Assembly: GCA_029203125.1 (NCBI GenBank)
Contig: CP119317.1
Coordinates: 1,860,001-1,924,000, forward strand
Direction: 5' to 3'
DNA from: Candidatus Cohnella colombiensis
GTDB lineage: Bacteria > Bacillota > Bacilli > Paenibacillales > Paenibacillaceae
DNA length: 64,000 bases
Below are positions 32,115-41,022 of the stretch, piece by piece. Within the stretch, counting starts at the first letter, position 1. Each line of letters opens with the position of its first letter. The notes under the pieces were generated by a model, which saw only the letters and a program-made list of their open reading frames with translations, searched no databases and was not told the origin of the DNA. Position numbers and translations under genes: made by a program.

Positions 32115-33284
32115 TCAATCCTCACTAGGTGATGATGTGGAGTCTTGCTGTTCCAAGAAGCGATCAAGGGGGCTTTGGATACGTTTGATGTCTTTGACCG
32201 CTACGTGGGTGTATCTTTCGGTGGTTTGGATGTTCTTGTGACCTAAGAGATCTTGAATGTAGCGGATATCAATCCCGCCCTCTAGTAAGTGGGTAGCGAA
32301 CGAGTGTCTTAAGCTGTGAAGGGTTACTGGCTTATCGATCTTAGCTTTGGAGACCGCGGCTTCGAACACTTTTTGGAGGGTGCGTTCACTGAGATGGTGT
32401 CCAAGCTGTTGACCTGGGAATAGCCAGTGATCATGCTGGGGCTCATTGTTGAGATATTGCAGCACGGCTTCATAGGCCGCTTCAGATAGGATGGTGATAC
32501 GATCCTTCTTTCCTTTACCTTGACGGACATGGACAACCTTTCGAGCTTGGTCAAGATCGGATCGGCGCATTTTGACGACTTCACTCACTCTTAGTCCAGA
32601 GGAATAGGTGAGGAATAACATCGCCCGATGCTTTCGGTTCTGGACCGTTGCGAGAAGGCGCATCACTTCAGATTGACTTAATACATTCGGCAACTTATTT
32701 TCCTTTTTCGGACGAACATAGGCGATGGTGCCATTCGTAATTCTGAATACCTTTTCCATGAAGAACTTCACTGCACTGATGGCTTGATTCACGTAGGATG
32801 CTGAACGTTGATCTTCCAACAATTCATAACTATAACGCCCGATGAGATCATGGACAGAACAATGACGGCAAGTGTTGTAGAATGCATAGAACCGCCGAAT
32901 ATGGCCCCGATAGGTGCGGATCGTCTTCGAGCTGTATCCTCTCTTGCGAAGTTCAAACACAAGCTTAGCCTCTATTTCTGTGCCCCACTGTGAGTCTTCA
33001 AGCTCCAGCTTGTGCTGCTCAATCTCGCGTATTGCACGAGCTAGTAATAGATCATTTAAGCGGGGCCATTCTTTTAGTAACCCAGGCTCAACGACGAAGT
33101 GAACATCCTCGAATGCAGCGAACAACCGTTCAATGGCAGGCAAAGTGTACGGAATAGTCCACCCACGATGCTCTGGCATCCACCGTCTCTGGGAAAGCAT
33201 GCGCAGACGATTCACTAGTCCCTCATCGTACGGGAATCGCAACACAAGCAACTTTTCATCTACCCTACTTAGTCTCATTTCCAT
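32115..33284 (-). CDS. Tyrosine recombinase, probable cassette integrase, not IntI-type
   Basis: 389 residues. The full catalytic set is present: R232 (SSGLRVSE), K257 (GKGKKDR), H323 and R326 (LHSLRHSFATHLLE), H349 (LLGHKNIQTT) and Y358 (ERYTHV); the C-terminus RIQSPLDRFL is shared with IntI and related recombinases. Residues 105-185 form a SAM-like core-binding domain. Two things separate it from IntI: only 66 residues lie between K257 and H323, so the extra IntI segment that grips flipped bases of folded attC is absent; and residues 1-75 form an added domain with RRWMPEHRGWTIP (W35, W42). The start follows AAGGGTGAG. It is transcribed in the same direction as the cassettes with its 3' end facing them. 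Confidence 0.9.
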   Translation of the reverse strand: MEMRLSRVDEKLLVLRFPYDEGLVNRLRMLSQRRWMPEHRGWTIPYTLPAIERLFAAFEDVHFVVEPGLLKEWPRLNDLLLARAIREIEQHKLELEDSQWGTEIEAKLVFELRKRGYSSKTIRTYRGHIRRFYAFYNTCRHCSVHDLIGRYSYELLEDQRSASYVNQAISAVKFFMEKVFRITNGTIAYVRPKKENKLPNVLSQSEVMRLLATVQNRKHRAMLFLTYSSGLRVSEVVKMRRSDLDQARKVVHVRQGKGKKDRITILSEAAYEAVLQYLNNEPQHDHWLFPGQQLGHHLSERTLQKVFEAAVSKAKIDKPVTLHSLRHSFATHLLEGGIDIRYIQDLLGHKNIQTTERYTHVAVKDIKRIQSPLDRFLEQQDSTSSPSED

Positions 33285-33523
33285 AGAACACTCACCCTTC
33301 CATTTATCTACATCATTACAAACAAAAAAGAGCCCATCCCTGTCACTCAGACAGAAATAGCCTCACGATGCTTTCGGAGTTTAATGAGATATGAATAAAC
33401 ATGTTCTGCCCCTAATATTATCACTAAACCCATATATTGAAAATCCCGATTAGGTTGGCACTTCCCATCCAGCTCCCTATCGACTACAGTAGAAGAATAT
33501 CCTTGCTGGAGGTCAATAACTGA
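33285..33523. other. Intergenic region between divergent recombinase and MFS genes
   Basis: About 240 bp that must hold the promoters of both genes. A short inverted repeat (CTGTCACTCAGACAG, 33337-33351) lies upstream of the recombinase and could be an operator. I see no clear -35/-10 pair and no coding frame with support. Confidence 0.4.
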
Positions 33524-34735
33524 ATGATACCGCGACCGCAAGAAAATAGTGCCCCTACTGTTGCAGTCACAGACGTAACGAAGCGACACCATCTCATATT
33601 CGCAATAACTACCGTCCTCTATTGGGCGACTTTATATATCTATGTACCGATTCTTAGTCCTTATCTTCATGATCGCGGATTGTCGATGGGTTGGATCGGC
33701 TTCATTCTCGGAAGCTATGGCTTAACGCAAGTAATAACTCGATTACCGCTCGGAATCTATTCGGATCGATTGAGTCAGCGCAAGCCTTTTCTCATTGCAG
33801 GAATGTTGGCAGGGTTATTAAGCTGTGTGTTGTTTATGTTACCTGGGACTTGGGAAGGACCACTTTCGGGGCGGTTAATGGCGGGAATATGTGCTGCAGC
33901 TTGGGTACCATTCAGTGTACTGTTCGCATCATACTATCCGGCAGATCGGACACATCAAGCGATGGGAACGTTAAGCTTCTTAACCGTATTCGGTCAATTG
34001 ATTGGAATGAGCGCAAGCGGCGCTCTAGCCGCATGGGGAGGCTGGAACTATGCTTTCATCTGCGGTATTGGAATTGCTGCTATAGGCACATTGATGGCAT
34101 TTTTCGTCTATGAGCCTAATATTACAAAACCAAAGACTAGTGATACCGCACCCACCGCAAAAGTGAATCGAAACCTTGTGTTCCGTTCCGCGGCATTGTG
34201 GAGAGTATCGATACTTTCGCTACTCGCACATGGCATTTTGTTTATTACGATGTTCGGGTTTACCCCGCTGCAAGCGACTGAGCTTGGCGCGGACAAATTC
34301 CAGCTTACTCTCATCGTTATCTCATTCATGATTCCGCATGCCCTCGTGTCGCTTTGGACGGGACGCAAGCTTGCTCCCCGCTATGGAAGTCGTAACATCA
34401 TTATTATCGGATTCATTGCTGCTGCACTATTTACTGCGGCAATCCCGTACAGCACCAATCTCGGATGGCTCGCATTAACGCAGGCGTTGAATGGCGTAGC
34501 TCAGGCGCTCTATTTTCCATTGTTGCTGAGCTTAGCCATTCGTGGCTTTCAATCCCAGCAACGGGCTACCGCCATGGGTTTATACCAATCAGTCTACTCG
34601 ATCGGAATGTTTCTTGGTCCTTATTTAGCCGGGAGCTTAAACAGCTTCGGTAGTCTTCGGCTCGGATTTCTGTTTGGCTCAGCACTTGGAATTGTTGCAG
34701 CTGCAATATCTTGGAGCAAGCAATTAAAGGACTAA
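33524..34735 (+). CDS. MFS transporter
   Basis: 403 residues, about 12 membrane helices in two halves. The loop after helix 2 (GIYSDRLSQRKPF) is the MFS motif A (G-x-x-x-D-R-x-G-R-K type), with a related one in the second half (WTGRKLAPRYGSRN). Drug or metabolite exporter is likely; substrate unknown. RBS GGAGG before the ATG. Its end overlaps the end of the convergent ECF gene by 12 bp. Confidence 0.88.
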   Translation: MIPRPQENSAPTVAVTDVTKRHHLIFAITTVLYWATLYIYVPILSPYLHDRGLSMGWIGFILGSYGLTQVITRLPLGIYSDRLSQRKPFLIAGMLAGLLSCVLFMLPGTWEGPLSGRLMAGICAAAWVPFSVLFASYYPADRTHQAMGTLSFLTVFGQLIGMSASGALAAWGGWNYAFICGIGIAAIGTLMAFFVYEPNITKPKTSDTAPTAKVNRNLVFRSAALWRVSILSLLAHGILFITMFGFTPLQATELGADKFQLTLIVISFMIPHALVSLWTGRKLAPRYGSRNIIIIGFIAAALFTAAIPYSTNLGWLALTQALNGVAQALYFPLLLSLAIRGFQSQQRATAMGLYQSVYSIGMFLGPYLAGSLNSFGSLRLGFLFGSALGIVAAAISWSKQLKD

Positions 34736-36436
34736 TTTCCGCGCGATCACCCACAACGAAGTGGCAACGAGCATCACTATAGTAACAAAGACATAATCCA
34801 ACGTTTTAAATCGAAGTACAGTAACACGTGTCGGGCTATGATTTAACGACACTCCCCGACTTTCCAATGCCACTGCAACCTCATCCCCTAACCGAAACAT
34901 CGCTAACAAAAAAGGGATCGAGCGCTCCGAGAGCTGAACGATGAACCGCCACGGTTTACTCCCGATCGCTTTGCCTCTAGATAAATAAATTCTCGAGAAA
35001 CGATTCCACTCTTGAATCAGAACAGGAATAAAGCGAATCATCAGCGTTACTGTAAGAATAAATCGATCGATGATACGAAAAGTTCTCCCTCTCACACGAA
35101 GCAGCTGATCTAGCGCCCTTCGCAGCGATAACGGCGTCATCACTAGCGGAATACTCAGTCCGAGTAACAACACTAGCATCGTTCTACTGAACGAGAGTAA
35201 TGTGCGTTGAAATGCGGACAAATCAACTGTAATTTCATAACCATCCATCCCCGCTGCGAATACCGCTGAAGCGAATATAGAAATTACTCCATAGGTGATA
35301 ATCAGCTTGCGCCATCTCCATAGAGAGATTCGACCGATGGAGAGACATGCCCCTACGACGACAGCTCCGATCGCAACGCCAACCCACGCGACTTGAGCGA
35401 ATAATCCAATAGACAATAACAGATAGCCTAGCCAAATCGCTCTTGGATCGAACGCCCCTAATCGATGCTTCATCGGGACTGCTATTTTGTGACGATCTTG
35501 TTTATCCTGTATTTCAACGCTAATTTCATTGACACGTTGTGATTGCGTATCTTTTTGCCTAGTTTCAGTCACTCCCTGTTCCTGCAAAGCTGGTTGATGC
35601 TTGACCAGTTCAAATGTAGCGACAGCAGCCTCTTGTGGTTGCCAAATCTGCTGTGCAGGTACACCCATCATCCATAGCTCATGTCCGACTTCAAGCCAAC
35701 CCGGCACTTCCATATCAATCTCTGCTAACCAATGCGGATGAGCTAGCAATTGCTCTGGACTACATAAGCGTACCGTACCATCCTGAGCCAATAAAAGTAC
35801 CGAGTCTGCCAGCGGGAGTGCCCAATCGAGATCATGCGAAATCAACATCATACCTGTGCCTGATCGTTTGCGTTCCAGTAATGCTTGCCCTATGCACTGA
35901 TGCCCTTCACCATCTAAGCCAGCTGTCGGTTCATCAAGCAACAACCATGAAGCTGGGGTTGCGAATACAGAAGCCAACGCGCAGCGACGACGTTCTCCAC
36001 CACTAAGCTGATATGGATCTCGCGATAACCAAGTGTGATTCCAACCGACAGCCTTTAGCGCTTCAGCGATTTGCTTATCAGTTTCCAATCTATCTGAACG
36101 ATAGGCTTTAAGAGAGAAGTGAAGCTCTTCCTCCACGCTTCGTGCGAATAGCATTTGCTCGGCATTTTGACACGCATAACTATTGCTATGTAGCGCTATA
36201 CCATTTAATTTCCGCCTACGACGACCCTCATCCTGCCACAGCTTTTCATTACCGTACGCTATGTTCAGTTGTTCAGGATCACGTAAACCTGCAAGCTTTT
36301 CTAATAACGTCGTCTTCCCCACTCCATTGCGACCAATGAGTAAGACGAGTTTCCCCTCGTTAACAATGATGTCGTCTGAAGTGAACTGCTCTTCTACTCC
36401 GTTACGCCACATCAAGCCCGATATAGTTAACGCCAT
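34724..36436 (-). CDS. ECF transporter: ATPase fused to EcfT transmembrane subunit
   Basis: About 570 residues. An ABC ATPase fills the first 220 (Walker A GRNGVGKTTLLEK, signature LSGGERRRCALA, Walker B WLLLDEPTAGLD) and an EcfT membrane part the last 230, with about five helices and ARG-type coupling motifs (SRGKAIGSK and ESRGVSLN). A linker of about 90 residues joins them. A2 and T are usually separate genes. The ATG at 36436 lies 8 bases after the stop of the upstream ATPase gene, suggesting translational coupling; a TTG at 36496 is poorer. Works with the BioY gene next door. Confidence 0.88.
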   Translation of the reverse strand: MALTISGLMWRNGVEEQFTSDDIIVNEGKLVLLIGRNGVGKTTLLEKLAGLRDPEQLNIAYGNEKLWQDEGRRRRKLNGIALHSNSYACQNAEQMLFARSVEEELHFSLKAYRSDRLETDKQIAEALKAVGWNHTWLSRDPYQLSGGERRRCALASVFATPASWLLLDEPTAGLDGEGHQCIGQALLERKRSGTGMMLISHDLDWALPLADSVLLLAQDGTVRLCSPEQLLAHPHWLAEIDMEVPGWLEVGHELWMMGVPAQQIWQPQEAAVATFELVKHQPALQEQGVTETRQKDTQSQRVNEISVEIQDKQDRHKIAVPMKHRLGAFDPRAIWLGYLLLSIGLFAQVAWVGVAIGAVVVGACLSIGRISLWRWRKLIITYGVISIFASAVFAAGMDGYEITVDLSAFQRTLLSFSRTMLVLLLGLSIPLVMTPLSLRRALDQLLRVRGRTFRIIDRFILTVTLMIRFIPVLIQEWNRFSRIYLSRGKAIGSKPWRFIVQLSERSIPFLLAMFRLGDEVAVALESRGVSLNHSPTRVTVLRFKTLDYVFVTIVMLVATSLWVIARKLVL

Positions 36437-36443
36437 TAATCGA

Positions 36444-37334
36444 TTAGATTGTTGTTTCGGAAATTGCCGATTCCCGAGATTGACGTGTGACGCCAATGTC
36501 TCCCAGCACCTTTCGCCATTCTATTAAAGTAACAGGCAATGGATCTTCCAATTGCCCTTGTCTTCTTAATTGTATTGCCATCGAAGCTAAGTAAGGCATA
36601 CGAATACCACTGCGTTCACAAGGAGATAACTCTAACATTCGGTCCCCAAACAGAAAGTCTCTCGTCTCTCCGTCATAGACAATCTGACCATCACTCAGTG
36701 CAACAACTCGCCGATCTGGAACTAATTCGTCCAAACGCTGGGTTACCCAGACAACAGTAGTCCCTTGACGATGAAGCTGCTCAACAACTTCCATCACGCG
36801 ACCACGATGATGCTCATCGAGCATCGCTGTCGCTTCATCCAACACAAGAAAAGGCGTAGCTCCTTCACCTGCTGTCGCGGCTGCAATCACAGCAAGCTGT
36901 CGTTGACCACCCGATAGACGCTCCCACGGTTCATCAGCCAAGTGAAGTAAACCTGTTCGCTCAAGGGCAAGCTCAATCATTTCCGGTAATCGAGCAGCAG
37001 ATACCCTTAGCCATTCCAAAGCAAATTGAACTTCTTCTCGCGGTGTTTCACCGAATAACTGCGCATCTGCTTGTTGTAAAACAATAGGACTCGTCAACTC
37101 CCCGGCAAAGCCACGATCGATGTACCCATCTGCCCCTTCAATATAGAGCCCAGCTAGTAACCGAGCAAGCGTTGATTTTCCGCTCCCATTGACGCCGACC
37201 ATGTAGATCCAGTCACCAGCATTAATCGTCATTTTCTCAATTTGTAGTCGTAGTGCATTCGTTGTACTAAAACTACTGTGAGCATTTACCCTAATATTCG
37301 ATAGTTCATAAGAAAACCTATGATGCTCGATCAT
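36444..37334 (-). CDS. ECF transporter ATP-binding subunit
   Basis: About 296 residues. Walker A GVNGSGKSTLARLL, a Q-loop within SPIVLQQADAQLFGETPREE (typical for ECF ATPases), signature LSGGQRQLAVIAAA, Walker B FLVLDEATAMLDE and a switch WVTQRLDE in which the usual histidine is replaced by glutamine. The start at 37334 follows AAGAGGG. Divergent from bioY across a BirA operator, so this and the fusion gene behind it probably energise biotin uptake. Confidence 0.88.
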   Translation of the reverse strand: MIEHHRFSYELSNIRVNAHSSFSTTNALRLQIEKMTINAGDWIYMVGVNGSGKSTLARLLAGLYIEGADGYIDRGFAGELTSPIVLQQADAQLFGETPREEVQFALEWLRVSAARLPEMIELALERTGLLHLADEPWERLSGGQRQLAVIAAATAGEGATPFLVLDEATAMLDEHHRGRVMEVVEQLHRQGTTVVWVTQRLDELVPDRRVVALSDGQIVYDGETRDFLFGDRMLELSPCERSGIRMPYLASMAIQLRRQGQLEDPLPVTLIEWRKVLGDIGVTRQSRESAISETTI

Positions 37335-37360
37335 ATTAAAATTCCCTCTTTTCATCCTAT

Positions 37361-37389
37361 CGAACTCATGCTACAATCTCAATTGTTAA
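37361..37389 (-). promoter_or_regulatory. Sigma-A type promoter for the ECF ATPase operon
   Basis: On the minus strand TTGAGA, 17 bases, TAGGAT. The -35 end overlaps the BirA operator. Confidence 0.55.
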
Positions 37390-37416
37390 CCAACCATTCA
37401 TATACAGGTTAACATT
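37382..37416. promoter_or_regulatory. BirA (biotin repressor) operator
   Basis: ATTGTTAACC (37382-37391) and GGTTAACATT (37407-37416), an inverted repeat with 15 bases between. This matches the known Gram-positive BirA site (TTGTTAACC-N14/15-GGTTAACAA). It lies between the divergent ECF operon and bioY and predicts repression by biotin-loaded BirA in both directions. Confidence 0.88.
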
Positions 37417-37436
37417 TGAGAGGAGTTTTTGCAATT

Positions 37437-38069
37437 ATGTCTTCGTCCACACAATCAACCATTTCTACGAAAAACACACGTGCAGCAACAAGCCAATGGA
37501 TCAGAGGCGTCGTATTTACAGCACTATTCGGCGCACTATTCATTGCAGGAAGTTATTTGAAGGTTTCCATTGGCTTTACTCCCGTACCCATTACTTTGCA
37601 GAGTCTCACTATTATGCTTGCTGGAGGATTGCTAGGCGCGGTGTATGGCTTTTGGAGTATCTTCATCGTCATTCTATTAACAGCTACAGGGCTCCCTCTA
37701 ATGGGTGAAGGAAGTGGATTATCGAAGATTTTTGGCGCAACGGGCGGCTTTATCTGGATGTTTCCATTCGCTGCTTTCCTCATCGGCTTTGTTACGGATA
37801 AGCTGTTTACTGAACGCAAGAGGTTATCCTTACCTAAAGTGATTCTCTTATTTGTTTCGATCTTCGGTTTTGGTTCATTGTTACTCTACGTAACTGGAAT
37901 CCCTTGGCTTGCACATTTCTCTGCAACACTCGATCTTCAAGGTGCAATTGAGAAGGGAATGGTTCCTTTCTTGACCGGTGATCTCATTAAAGCGATCGTT
38001 GCTACACTAATTATCGCTTCGATCAGACCCGTTCTGCCACTTATCCGTCCACAAAAAAAATCACAATAG
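37437..38069 (+). CDS. bioY: Biotin transporter substrate-binding (S) component
   Basis: About 210 residues, six membrane helices. GSYLKVSIGFTPVPITLQSL and MLAGGLLGAVYGFWSI are the conserved biotin-binding segments of BioY; LTATGLPLMGEGSG follows. The ATG at 37437 is preferred because GAGAGGAG lies upstream; a TTG at 37416 would contain that site. Controlled by the BirA operator just upstream. Confidence 0.94.
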   Translation: MSSSTQSTISTKNTRAATSQWIRGVVFTALFGALFIAGSYLKVSIGFTPVPITLQSLTIMLAGGLLGAVYGFWSIFIVILLTATGLPLMGEGSGLSKIFGATGGFIWMFPFAAFLIGFVTDKLFTERKRLSLPKVILLFVSIFGFGSLLLYVTGIPWLAHFSATLDLQGAIEKGMVPFLTGDLIKAIVATLIIASIRPVLPLIRPQKKSQ

Positions 38070-38093
38070 CATAATCCGCTAAATACTTACGAG

Positions 38094-38115
38094 AGGTCCC
38101 GCAAGGGACCTTTTT
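38094..38115 (+). terminator. Rho-independent terminator after bioY
   Basis: AGGTCCC GCAA GGGACCT followed by a T run. Confidence 0.88.
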
Positions 38116-38214
38116 GCCTTTACCCGCAGGCTAATGTACAAGCAAATTTCCCAATCGTCACATACGTTGAAGGATAAAATGTAGCTGCGTGACGAAGGAG
38201 TGTGTTTTTTTGCT

Positions 38215-38811
38215 ATGGCTAGCGGTCGCTTAGATCTGTTCATCGCTAAAGTCCCCACTAACACAGTTGTGATTACATTAAATTGTTTAGATTCTTCAGC
38301 AGAGCTTATGGAAATCCCGCGTAACGTCTCGCTTACACTCGAACATGGGAAAGCTCGTGCGATCGTTCATGTGCAATATCTAGAAGGACGTGAATGCTTT
38401 GCAGACTTCATAGAGCTCAGCTATGTGCTTGCTCGGCGATTACAATTACAGCCTCTACGTCGATACGAATTAACTTATAATAAAATAAGTCGCACGATGA
38501 CCATTCAGCCGTCTCCGATCAGCGATGCACGAGTTTACTTAACGTCACATCACGCGAGCTATCTCTCTATCGGATATGAGCTCATATCGAAGCTAGGCAT
38601 CCCTGAACGGCAAGGGTTACCCCTTACGATACAAATCAATAAAATATTGACAAGACTTCGTTTGCAGGTGCCCGCGAATCTATCAGATGATCGTATTCGA
38701 CTACCAGCCACAACGTTTACGAAGTGGAAGCTCGCGCCTAATCGACTCTATGTGCTGAAATTCGATCAGCGCTATTCAGTTCTTTCCATTTCACCAATAT
38801 CATCGACCTAA
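38215..38811 (+). CDS. Hypothetical protein
   Basis: About 198 residues, soluble, beta-rich. I do not recognise the family. A repeated pattern near the middle and end (ARVYLTSHHASYLSIGYELI, then IQINKILTRLRLQVPANLSD) looks like two related beta domains. GAAGGAG lies 14 bases before the ATG at 38215; a GTG at 38200 overlaps that site. It stands alone between terminators. Confidence 0.6.
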   Translation: MASGRLDLFIAKVPTNTVVITLNCLDSSAELMEIPRNVSLTLEHGKARAIVHVQYLEGRECFADFIELSYVLARRLQLQPLRRYELTYNKISRTMTIQPSPISDARVYLTSHHASYLSIGYELISKLGIPERQGLPLTIQINKILTRLRLQVPANLSDDRIRLPATTFTKWKLAPNRLYVLKFDQRYSVLSISPISST

Positions 38812-38812
38812 T

Positions 38813-38860
38813 AAAAAAGAGAGGAGCCTGTGTTAAGTTACATCACAGGAATCCTCTCTG
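38813..38860 (-). terminator. Rho-independent terminator after ricA
   Basis: On the minus strand AGAGAGGA...CTGTG loop CACAG...TCCTCTCT followed by TTTTTTA. It also lies at the end of the plus-strand gene and may serve both. Confidence 0.85.
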
Positions 38861-38864
38861 CTTA

Positions 38865-39332
38865 TTAATCACACTCTTCAGGTGCTTCTGCAGGAGTAGC
38901 GGCTTCTACATCGATCTTCTCTGCTACAATATCACGTACGACAGAAATGATGGATTGCAGCATGTAATTGACATCGACCTGACTTTGTTGAAACTGTTGT
39001 ACGATGGGCATCGTATCAATCTCATCTTGCAACTCAGCGATTTCAGCTTCGATTTTGTCGACCATCGCTTGATTTTTGAACGTCGTTTGGAAAGCGACAA
39101 GCTCTTTCTGCTTTTTCTTGATTGTCGTGATCAGCTCTTGAACTTTGGGATGAGTCTGAATCAACTTCTCTGCTTTCTGGAACATTGCCACCTCATCCGT
39201 TGTCGTAATGAGATTTGCCAGTTCCTTTGCGCGAGTCATAATGTCTTCGCGAACGACCAGTTCCCGGCTATCGAATACGGGAATGCTACATTCTGAATCG
39301 TCATGGTCATGATCATGTGCGTGTGCTGACAT
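38865..39332 (-). CDS. ricA: RicA/YmcA-family regulator (Com_YlbF domain)
   Basis: 155 residues. DIMTRAKELANLITTTDEVA, then FQKAEKLIQTHPKVQELITT and KKKQKELVAFQ are the helical YlbF/YmcA core. Cysteines near both ends (SECSIP and EECD) could hold the iron-sulfur cluster of the RicAFT complex, which in Bacillus supports RNase Y and mRNA maturation. A histidine- and aspartate-rich N-terminal tail (HAHDHDHDD) is unusual. It follows miaB, as in Bacillus. RBS GGAGGAAAG. Confidence 0.88.
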   Translation of the reverse strand: MSAHAHDHDHDDSECSIPVFDSRELVVREDIMTRAKELANLITTTDEVAMFQKAEKLIQTHPKVQELITTIKKKQKELVAFQTTFKNQAMVDKIEAEIAELQDEIDTMPIVQQFQQSQVDVNYMLQSIISVVRDIVAEKIDVEAATPAEAPEECD

Positions 39333-39371
39333 GTATTCTTTCCTCCGATCTATGAATTCAGTTCAGATCAT

Positions 39372-40928
39372 TTATACTGCTGCATGAGACGGTTCAGAGA
39401 CGACCTCTGCCTTCACGTACCATGTTTGTGCCGCAGTGATTTTCACATGGACGAATTGACCAATCCAAGCTTTATCTCCTTCGAAGTGAATGAGCTTGTT
39501 CGATCTTGTGCGCCCAGATAAAACGTTAGAGTTATTTTTACTTTCGCCTTCAACGAGCACTTCAACGACTTGCCCGATCAGCTCCTGATGATGCTCAAGC
39601 GATAGCTGGCCAATTACCGCATTCAGTCTTGCAAGACGTTTCTGCTTCTCCTCGAACGACACATCGTCTACCATATCCGCAGCCGGCGTTCCCTCGCGTG
39701 GAGAGTAAATGAACGTGTACGCGGAGGATATTTTCGCTTCTTTAACGAGAGTGAGCGTTTCTTGGAATTGCTCTTCCGTCTCCCCAGGAAACCCAACGAT
39801 AATATCTGTCGTTAGCACAGCTTGCGGAATCGCTGAACGAATCCGAGCGACGAGGTCCAGATAGCGTTCACGAGTATATTTGCGACTCATACGCTTTAGA
39901 ACTTCCGTGCTCCCAGATTGCACGGGTAGATGGATATGCTCCACTAGGTTTCCGCCTTTTGCAAGCACTTCAATCAGATGATCATCGAAGTCGCGCGGGT
40001 GACTCGTTGTGAATCGCACGCGCGGAATATCTACTTTACGCATATCGTCCATCAGATCGCCAAACCGATAATTGCGATCCTCGAAGTCTTTCCCGTATGC
40101 ATTCACATTTTGTCCGAGTAACGTGATCTCTTTATAGCCTTGACGGGCTAGATCGCGCACCTCAGCAATGACGTCTTCTGGAAGTCGACTGCGCTCCTTA
40201 CCGCGTGTATAGGGAACGATGCAATAAGTGCAAAATTTATCGCAGCCATACATGATGTTTACCCATGCTCTAAGTCCTTCAGTCCGCTTCTTAGGAAGAT
40301 TCTCAATAATGTCGCCTTCCTTAGACCATACCTCAACGACCATCTCTTTGCCAAAATTCGCATCTTGAAGCAAATGAGGCAGACGATGAATATTGTGCGT
40401 CCCGAATACGACGTCGACATGGGCATGCTTTTGCATAATCCGATTGACGACGGACGCTTCCTGAGACATACAGCCACATACGCCTAAAATCAACTCCGGA
40501 CGTTGCTGCTTGAGCACTTTCAGATGACCAAGCTCGCCAAACACTTTATCTTCTGCATTCTCACGCACTGCGCAAGTATTCAGCAAGATGACATCCGCGT
40601 CATTACGCTCAACCGCTGCAACATAGCCCATTTCTTCAAACAGCCCGCGCATAATTTCTGTATCGTGCTCATTCATTTGGCAGCCATAGGTTTGGATCAT
40701 ATACTTCTTCCCAGCACCTAACTGCTTCAGTTCATCTGGCACGACTTGATCGTAATGCACTTGAATCTGCTCTTTGCCCCGTTGCTTCTCATCCTTATAT
40801 GAGGGGGTAGAATTTACTTGTATGTTACGACCTTTGATACGATAAGTCGTTTTTCCATCTTCTTGACTCAGTACCTTCGCATCGGAGAAGTCGAAGTATT
40901 TACTATAATCCTTTCCTTCAGTACTCAC
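39372..40928 (-). CDS. miaB: tRNA-2-methylthio-N6-dimethylallyladenosine synthase
   Basis: 518 residues. An N-terminal methylthiotransferase domain with three cluster cysteines (YGCQMNEHDTE, NTCAVRENAEDKV, GVCGCMSQE), a radical SAM motif (CDKFCTYCIVPYTRGKERSR) and a C-terminal TRAM domain. It adds the methylthio group to i6A37 in tRNAs reading UNN codons. An extra 60 N-terminal residues are usual in Bacillales. GTG start at 40928 after AGGAGG. Confidence 0.96.
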   Translation of the reverse strand: MSTEGKDYSKYFDFSDAKVLSQEDGKTTYRIKGRNIQVNSTPSYKDEKQRGKEQIQVHYDQVVPDELKQLGAGKKYMIQTYGCQMNEHDTEIMRGLFEEMGYVAAVERNDADVILLNTCAVRENAEDKVFGELGHLKVLKQQRPELILGVCGCMSQEASVVNRIMQKHAHVDVVFGTHNIHRLPHLLQDANFGKEMVVEVWSKEGDIIENLPKKRTEGLRAWVNIMYGCDKFCTYCIVPYTRGKERSRLPEDVIAEVRDLARQGYKEITLLGQNVNAYGKDFEDRNYRFGDLMDDMRKVDIPRVRFTTSHPRDFDDHLIEVLAKGGNLVEHIHLPVQSGSTEVLKRMSRKYTRERYLDLVARIRSAIPQAVLTTDIIVGFPGETEEQFQETLTLVKEAKISSAYTFIYSPREGTPAADMVDDVSFEEKQKRLARLNAVIGQLSLEHHQELIGQVVEVLVEGESKNNSNVLSGRTRSNKLIHFEGDKAWIGQFVHVKITAAQTWYVKAEVVSEPSHAAV

Positions 40929-41022
40929 TCCATCTTCCTCCTATTCGCTAGTGACAGATCGCTAGATCTATCTCACGAATGACATTTCCTCGTATTATAT
41001 CACGATCTAGCAGGTGTCGCCA

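Noticed and set aside
32115..33284. A standard IntI integron integrase
   Set aside because: The segment between the catalytic lysine and the HxxRH motif is about 40 residues shorter than in IntI1 and the IntI-specific region is missing.
33347..33592. Small minus-strand gene between recombinase and MFS gene
   Set aside because: It overlaps the MFS start on the opposite strand, has no ribosome site and no recognisable pattern.
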